Below are positions 39,802 through 43,240 of a stretch of 43,240 bases of DNA, piece after piece (the stretch's first letter is position 1; every line of letters starts with the position of its first letter). The stretch comes from an uncultured Eubacteriales bacterium (GTDB lineage: Bacteria > Bacillota > Clostridia > Oscillospirales > Oscillospiraceae). Made by a program: the position numbers and the translations under genes. The notes beneath the pieces are model-generated. The model was given only the letters and a program-made list of their open reading frames with translations, was not told the DNA's origin and searched no databases. The stretch is taken from NCBI GenBank assembly GCA_934597725.1, contig CAKTSK010000017.1:1-43240 (forward strand). The letters are read 5' to 3'.

Positions 39802-40590
39802 TTATGCCTTCACCGTGATCGTGCCGCCGGCCGGCTGCTCTGCCGGCTGGGCGGCGGCCGCATACGCTGCCTTGGCCCTCGCCCGGCGGACCTTCCGCTC
39901 CGCCGGCTGTTCCAGGTCGATGGCAGCATGGTCTGCCTCCTGCTCCGGCGCATGTTCTTCTGCGCCAACGTCTTCCCGCTCTGCCTCGGGCCGCGTTTCC
40001 GGGGCGGGCGTCGGGACCTCTGCGCTGTCCTCTCTGGCCTGCTCCTCTTCTGCCCGGGTGGGCAGCTTGGCATATTCTCCGCTGGCGACAAATTTCCGGG
40101 TACTCTCGGCCACCCGGTCGATCCGCTGCTTTTCTGCGGTCACGATCTCCAGCTTTTTGGACAGGGGGATATGGGGATCGTGCTCCACCGCGCGCACCTT
40201 GACCAGCGAAGTATTGAGCCGGCCGATCCGCAGCCGATCCACCTCTTCCTGGCTTTTGCAGCGGCGGAGGGCCCGTTCATAGGCCTTTTGTTCCTGCTCC
40301 TGATTGACCAACTCCCGATAGGCCTCCGGGTCGTGTTCCTGAAGATAGTCCCGCTCCTTCGCGGTCAGCTTTCCGCCGGCGTACAGCTTCTGGTGGATCT
40401 CGCGCAAGGTCTTGTCCCCCTGCTCCCCGACCGCAGAGGCCTCCCGCTGCTGCTGGGTACCATCCAGCCACTCCTCCAGAGATTTGCCCTTGGCAGTGTC
40501 GTTCCCACTCTTTTGCTTGAGCATCCATTGGGTTTGCAGCTTCAAATTTTTGAGGTGTGTGTTCAAGTTTCCAACTGACAAAAGATCCAT
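39802..40590 (-). CDS. Charged hypothetical protein, 262 aa
   Basis: No known domain is recognised. It begins MDLLSVGNLNTHLKNLKLQTQ; the middle (about 60-170) is helical and very charged (KLTAKERDYLQEHDPEAYREL, RALRRCKSQEEVDRLRIGRLN), and the last 80 residues are low-complexity Ala/Glu/Pro/Arg, probably disordered. No signal peptide or membrane segment. I have an impression of similar N-termini in gut clostridia but cannot name a family. AAAGGAGG precedes the ATG at 40590; a longer in-frame start is not supported. Confidence 0.65.
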   Translation of the reverse strand: MDLLSVGNLNTHLKNLKLQTQWMLKQKSGNDTAKGKSLEEWLDGTQQQREASAVGEQGDKTLREIHQKLYAGGKLTAKERDYLQEHDPEAYRELVNQEQEQKAYERALRRCKSQEEVDRLRIGRLNTSLVKVRAVEHDPHIPLSKKLEIVTAEKQRIDRVAESTRKFVASGEYAKLPTRAEEEQAREDSAEVPTPAPETRPEAEREDVGAEEHAPEQEADHAAIDLEQPAERKVRRARAKAAYAAAAQPAEQPAGGTITVKA

Positions 40591-40693
40591 TGTGCCGCCT
40601 CCTTTAGACAAACGGGATCGCCTTTCCGATCAATGCTTCTATTGTTATATCGACCGTTTTGGGGGCAATATTAAGGCAAACCGCACGGATTCC

Positions 40694-40722
40694 TTGTCTC
40701 AAACCGCAGAGCATGGTAAAAT
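40694..40722 (+). promoter_or_regulatory. Promoter of the TIGR04076-hydrolase-SDR operon
   Basis: TTGTCT (40694-40699), 17 bp, TAAAAT (40717-40722), about 60 bases before the first ATG. Confidence 0.6.
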
Positions 40723-40783
40723 ATCCCGGCAGAAAAATCGCCGCCCCGCCCCAGACACACACCCAGAAAAGAGGACTTTGCCT

Positions 40784-41101
40784 ATGAAACGCTGTAAGAT
40801 CACCGTCATGCGGATCACCCGCTATGAAGACCTGATGGCCCAGTATGAAAACCCCATCCTCCACGCCTGCGACATGACGGAGGGGCAGGTCTTTGTGACC
40901 AACGGCTGGGAAAAACCCGCCGGCTTCTGCCAGAGCGCCTGGGACACCCTCTCCCCCTTCGTCCTGGCCCTGAGCCACGGCGCAGAAAATTTTTATGACG
41001 GGTGGATGAAAAATCCCCGGTCGGCCATGCTCTCCTGCAACGACGGCTTCCGGCCGGTGAGCTTCCTGGTCGAAGCCCTGGACGAGGACGCAGCACCGTG
41101 A
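40784..41101 (+). CDS. TIGR04076-family protein
   Basis: A 105-aa protein of the uncharacterised TIGR04076 family, recognised by CKITVMRI, CDMTEGQVFV, PAGFCQSAWDTLSPFVLALSHG and a C-terminal CNDGFRPVSFLVE. The conserved Cys and Trp residues may form a metal or redox site; function is unknown. AGAGGA precedes the ATG. It overlaps the next gene by four bases (GTGA). Confidence 0.78.
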   Translation: MKRCKITVMRITRYEDLMAQYENPILHACDMTEGQVFVTNGWEKPAGFCQSAWDTLSPFVLALSHGAENFYDGWMKNPRSAMLSCNDGFRPVSFLVEALDEDAAP

Positions 41102-41772
41102 CCCAACTCTATCTCCACGGCTTGGGCCAGACCCCGGCCAGCTGGGCCCCGCTGCTGCGCCTGCTGGATGCCTCGGAGGACCCACTGGTCCCGGACCTGA
41201 CCAACCTGGTCCCCGCCGGAGACACGACCTACCCGGCCCTTTACACCGCCATTGCCCGGTGCTGCGATCAGGCGGAAGCTCCCCTGGCCCTCTGCGGCCT
41301 GTCTCTGGGCGGGGTGCTGGCCCTCCAGTATGCCGCCGAGCATCCCGCGCGCGTGGGGACTTTGGTGCTTCTGGCCCCCCAGTATCGGATGCCGAAACGA
41401 CTGCTGCGGCTGCAAAACGCCCTGTTCCGGCTCATGCCCCCCTCCCGCTTCCGGGAAACAGGCTTTGCCAAAGCCCAGTTCCTCCAGCTTTGCCGCAGCA
41501 TGATGGACCTGGATCTCACCCCCCTGCTCTCCCGCGTCTCCTGTCCCGTGCTGGTGCTCTGCGGCAGCCGGGACCACGCCAACAAACGGGCCTGCGCCGC
41601 GCTGGCGGAGCGCCTGCCCCAGGCCACGCTGCACCTCATCCCAGGGGCAGGACATGAATGCAGCCGCGACGCGCCAGAGGTGCTGGCCCCGCTGCTGCGG
41701 CAGTTCTTCGCCCAGGCGCGGAAAGCCTCCCCACAGAACCCCCTCAATCCCGACAAGGAGGTCCCCTTATGA
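41098..41772 (+). CDS. Alpha/beta hydrolase
   Basis: A 224-aa alpha/beta-fold hydrolase with oxyanion strand LYLHGLGQTPASW, nucleophile Ser in CGLSLGG, acid in LCGSRDHANK and His in GAGHECSRDAPEVL. The substrate is unknown. The start is GTG at 41098, overlapping the TIGR04076 stop (GTGA); the longer frame upstream has no support. Its end overlaps the SDR start (ATGA). Confidence 0.85.
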   Translation: MTQLYLHGLGQTPASWAPLLRLLDASEDPLVPDLTNLVPAGDTTYPALYTAIARCCDQAEAPLALCGLSLGGVLALQYAAEHPARVGTLVLLAPQYRMPKRLLRLQNALFRLMPPSRFRETGFAKAQFLQLCRSMMDLDLTPLLSRVSCPVLVLCGSRDHANKRACAALAERLPQATLHLIPGAGHECSRDAPEVLAPLLRQFFAQARKASPQNPLNPDKEVPL

Positions 41773-42482
41773 TAACAGAGAAAGTTGCCGTCGTCACCGG
41801 CGGCGCACAGGGCATCGGCCAAGCCATCGCAGCATCCTTCCGCCAAGACGGCATCCGGGTGTGTACCATTGACCTACAGGAAAACGACTACTATGTGGGC
41901 GACCTAGCAGACCAGACGGTGCTGGAAGCCTTCGCCCGCCGGGTCATCGCCGACTATGGCCGGGTGGACTACCTCATCAACAACGCGCCGCCGCCCATGG
42001 TGGGCCTGGACGACGCCACCTATGCGGACTTTGACCGCGCCCTGCGGGTGGGCATCACCGCCCCCTTTTATCTGACCAAACTCTTTGCGCCTTACTTCGC
42101 GCCCGACGCGGCCATCGTCAACCTCTCCTCCTCCCGGGACCGGATGAGCCAGCCCCAGACGGAGAGCTATACCGCAGCCAAAGGCGGCATTGCCGCCCTG
42201 ACCCACGCCTTGGCGGTGAGCCTGGCGGGCAAGGTGCGGGTGAACGCCATCTCCCCCGGCTGGATCGCCACAGACGGCGTAATCTACGACGGTCCCGACG
42301 CGGTCCAGCACCCCGCCGGACGGGTGGGCACGCCCCAGGACGTTGCCCACCTGGTGCGGTTTCTCTGCTCGGACAAGGCGGGCTTCCTCACCGGCGAGAC
42401 CATCTATCTGGACGGGGGCATGACCCGGCAGATGATCTATCATAACGACGGCGGCTGGACGCTGACGGACCGCCGTGATTGA
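41769..42482 (+). CDS. Short-chain dehydrogenase/reductase
   Basis: A 237-aa SDR with TGGAQGIGQAIA as cofactor site, NNAP in place of the usual NNAG, catalytic Ser (NLSSSRD), YTAAK, and the C-terminal TGETIYLDGGMTRQM. An Asp (CTIDLQEN) at the end of strand 2 points to NAD(H) preference. The substrate is unknown. AAGGAGGTCCCCTT precedes the ATG at 41769. It is the last gene of the operon. Confidence 0.86.
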   Translation: MITEKVAVVTGGAQGIGQAIAASFRQDGIRVCTIDLQENDYYVGDLADQTVLEAFARRVIADYGRVDYLINNAPPPMVGLDDATYADFDRALRVGITAPFYLTKLFAPYFAPDAAIVNLSSSRDRMSQPQTESYTAAKGGIAALTHALAVSLAGKVRVNAISPGWIATDGVIYDGPDAVQHPAGRVGTPQDVAHLVRFLCSDKAGFLTGETIYLDGGMTRQMIYHNDGGWTLTDRRD

Positions 42483-42547
42483 TGGGGGCCACGACGAAGC
42501 GCCGCCCAGCAGCTGCTCTATGAAAAGCACTCTCAAAGCCTTCTGAC

Positions 42548-42588
42548 GCCCCGCCCCCTGCCCTGAGAACGGGCAGGGGGCGGGGCTT
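42548..42588. terminator. GC-rich 16-bp hairpin after the SDR operon
   Basis: GCCCCGCCCCCTGCCC (42548-42563) pairs perfectly with 42571-42586. The T-run after it is only TT, because the -35 of the next promoter (TTGACA, 42587) begins at once. It probably still stops or stabilises the upstream transcript. Confidence 0.65.
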
Positions 42589-42615
42589 GACATCCCTCTT
42601 ACGATGTGGTATATT
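42587..42615 (+). promoter_or_regulatory. Promoter of DUF3796-XRE operon
   Basis: TTGACA (42587-42592), 17 bp, TATATT (42610-42615). The -10 lies inside the left arm of the inverted repeat at 42605-42643. Confidence 0.8.
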
Positions 42616-42643
42616 TATCTCATAAAGCGCGAAATATACCACA
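42605..42643. promoter_or_regulatory. 12-bp inverted repeat, likely autoregulatory operator
   Basis: TGTGGTATATTT (42605-42616) and AAATATACCACA (42632-42643) are exact reverse complements, 15 bases apart. The left arm covers the -10 and the right arm lies just after the expected start site, so it must act mainly as DNA rather than as an RNA hairpin. The XRE regulator two genes on is the obvious candidate to bind it. Confidence 0.6.
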
Positions 42644-42657
42644 AACGGAGGTACCCC

Positions 42658-43029
42658 ATGAAATCACGAGGCACCCTGTATGGCCTGATGGGCTTTCTTT
42701 CCCTCTTAGGCTTTCTCGGGATCTTTACAGAGACCAAGGCGTTTCTGGCTTTCTTTGCCTTCGCCGTGGACTTCTCCTACTTCTTCCAACCCTCCGACGA
42801 AATGCTGGAAAGCACCATGAACCGCTCGGCTGCCCGGGCCTTCTACTGCGGCATGGTCGCCACCGCCCTGGTTGCCTTCCTGGCATTCTTCTCCGGCGGC
42901 GCAGGGGAGCACAACGCCCTGCTGACAGGGCTTTCCGCCGGCTGGGCAGTGGCCGTGATCGTCCACGCCCTCTCGGTGGCCCACGACCAGTTCCGGGAAA
43001 GCTGGGGGCTCCGCTATGATCAAGAATAA
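42658..43029 (+). CDS. DUF3796-type membrane protein
   Basis: A 123-aa protein with about four hydrophobic segments (GLMGFLSLLGFLGIF, AFLAFFAFAVDFSYFF, MVATALVAFLAFFSGG, LSAGWAVAVIVHALSV), matching the small DUF3796 family that is normally paired with a short XRE regulator. Function is unknown. ACGGAGGTACCCC precedes the ATG. It overlaps the XRE gene by 14 bases. Confidence 0.75.
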   Translation: MKSRGTLYGLMGFLSLLGFLGIFTETKAFLAFFAFAVDFSYFFQPSDEMLESTMNRSAARAFYCGMVATALVAFLAFFSGGAGEHNALLTGLSAGWAVAVIVHALSVAHDQFRESWGLRYDQE

Positions 43030-43213
43030 GATCCGGGAATACCGGGCCAAGCACGCCATGAAGCAGGAGGACCTGGCCAACCTGGTGGGGGTACGCCGGG
43101 AGACCATCGGCAACCTGGAAAAAGGCCGGTACAACCCCTCCCTGGTGCTGGCGTGGAAGATCGCGGCGGTCTTTGGCGTCCCCATCGAGGAGATCTTCAC
43201 CGTAGAACCCTGA
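43016..43213 (+). CDS. XRE-family transcriptional regulator
   Basis: A 65-aa Cro/CI-type helix-turn-helix protein that is essentially only the DNA-binding domain: IREYRAKHAMKQEDLANLVGV, RRETIGNLEKGRYNPSLVLA, WKIAAVFGVPIEEIF. It is translationally coupled to the DUF3796 gene upstream. Such one-domain regulators usually autoregulate; the inverted repeat over the operon promoter is the likely target. Confidence 0.88.
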   Translation: MIKNKIREYRAKHAMKQEDLANLVGVRRETIGNLEKGRYNPSLVLAWKIAAVFGVPIEEIFTVEP

Positions 43214-43240
43214 GCCACCCCCTGCAAGAGAAAGCGGCGG

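Noticed and set aside
1..43240. CRISPR arrays, tRNA or rRNA genes
   Set aside because: No regularly spaced repeats, tRNA T-loop plus acceptor patterns, or rRNA segments were noticed on either strand by eye; a tRNAscan or minced run would settle it.

Overview
The window reads as chromosomal DNA of a GC-rich, low-oxygen Firmicute, most likely a gut clostridium of the Oscillospiraceae (Flavonifractor/Lawsonibacter/Pseudoflavonifractor type; inferred from gene content and codon use, not proven). Supporting points are the clostridial two-subunit glycine decarboxylase (gcvPA/gcvPB), a FabK-type fatty acid operon with acc genes inside it, strong Shine-Dalgarno sites, many TTGACA-17-TATAAT promoters, and the Mini-III/RqcH/DUF1934-ArgS neighbourhoods.

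Layout. (1) 1-1243: leader region and metA. (2) 1280-9075: a consensus promoter, tandem glycine riboswitch and terminator control a glycine-cleavage operon gcvT-gcvH-gcvPA-gcvPB-lplA-lpdA plus a metallo-beta-lactamase-fold gene; it holds all four GCS proteins and the enzyme that lipoylates GcvH. (3) 9076-10753, minus strand: a transglutaminase-like membrane-anchored protein and a DUF4358 lipoprotein. (4) 10924-11546: a roughly 590-nt unit with no ORF, a perfect-spacing promoter and an intrinsic terminator on the minus strand; this is a candidate large structured RNA. (5) 11588-21836, minus strand: acpP-fabK-fabD-fabG-fabF-accB-fabZ-accC-accD-accA, then an acyl-CoA synthetase and a TetR regulator, almost all overlapping by a few bases.

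(6) 21920-26080: divergent vanG-type operon (D-Ala-D-Ser ligase, VanXY peptidase, membrane serine racemase VanT) without vanR/vanS beside it; phased TTAAG boxes precede its -35-less promoter. (7) 26101-30420, minus strand: a YfcE-like phosphodiesterase, BrnQ transporter, ArgS and a DUF1934 protein. (8) 30552-31947: a conserved hypothetical gene and a probable toxin-antitoxin pair, each with its own promoter. (9) 31946-35879, minus strand: a small Cys-rich protein, RqcH, Mini-III RNase, an unknown 200-aa protein and a GNAT acetyltransferase.

(10) 35880-38470: an AT-rich island with a 99-aa membrane protein and a 624-aa zinc-ribbon/single-TM/exported-domain protein, ending in a perfect 18-bp terminator. 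(11) 38723-40590, minus strand: a 124-aa protein, a YcxB-like protein and a charged 262-aa unknown. (12) 40694-42586: TIGR04076 protein, alpha/beta hydrolase and SDR in an overlapping operon. (13) 42587-43213: a DUF3796 membrane protein and a small XRE regulator, with a 12-bp inverted repeat over the promoter. No tRNA, rRNA, CRISPR, IS element or prophage was recognised.
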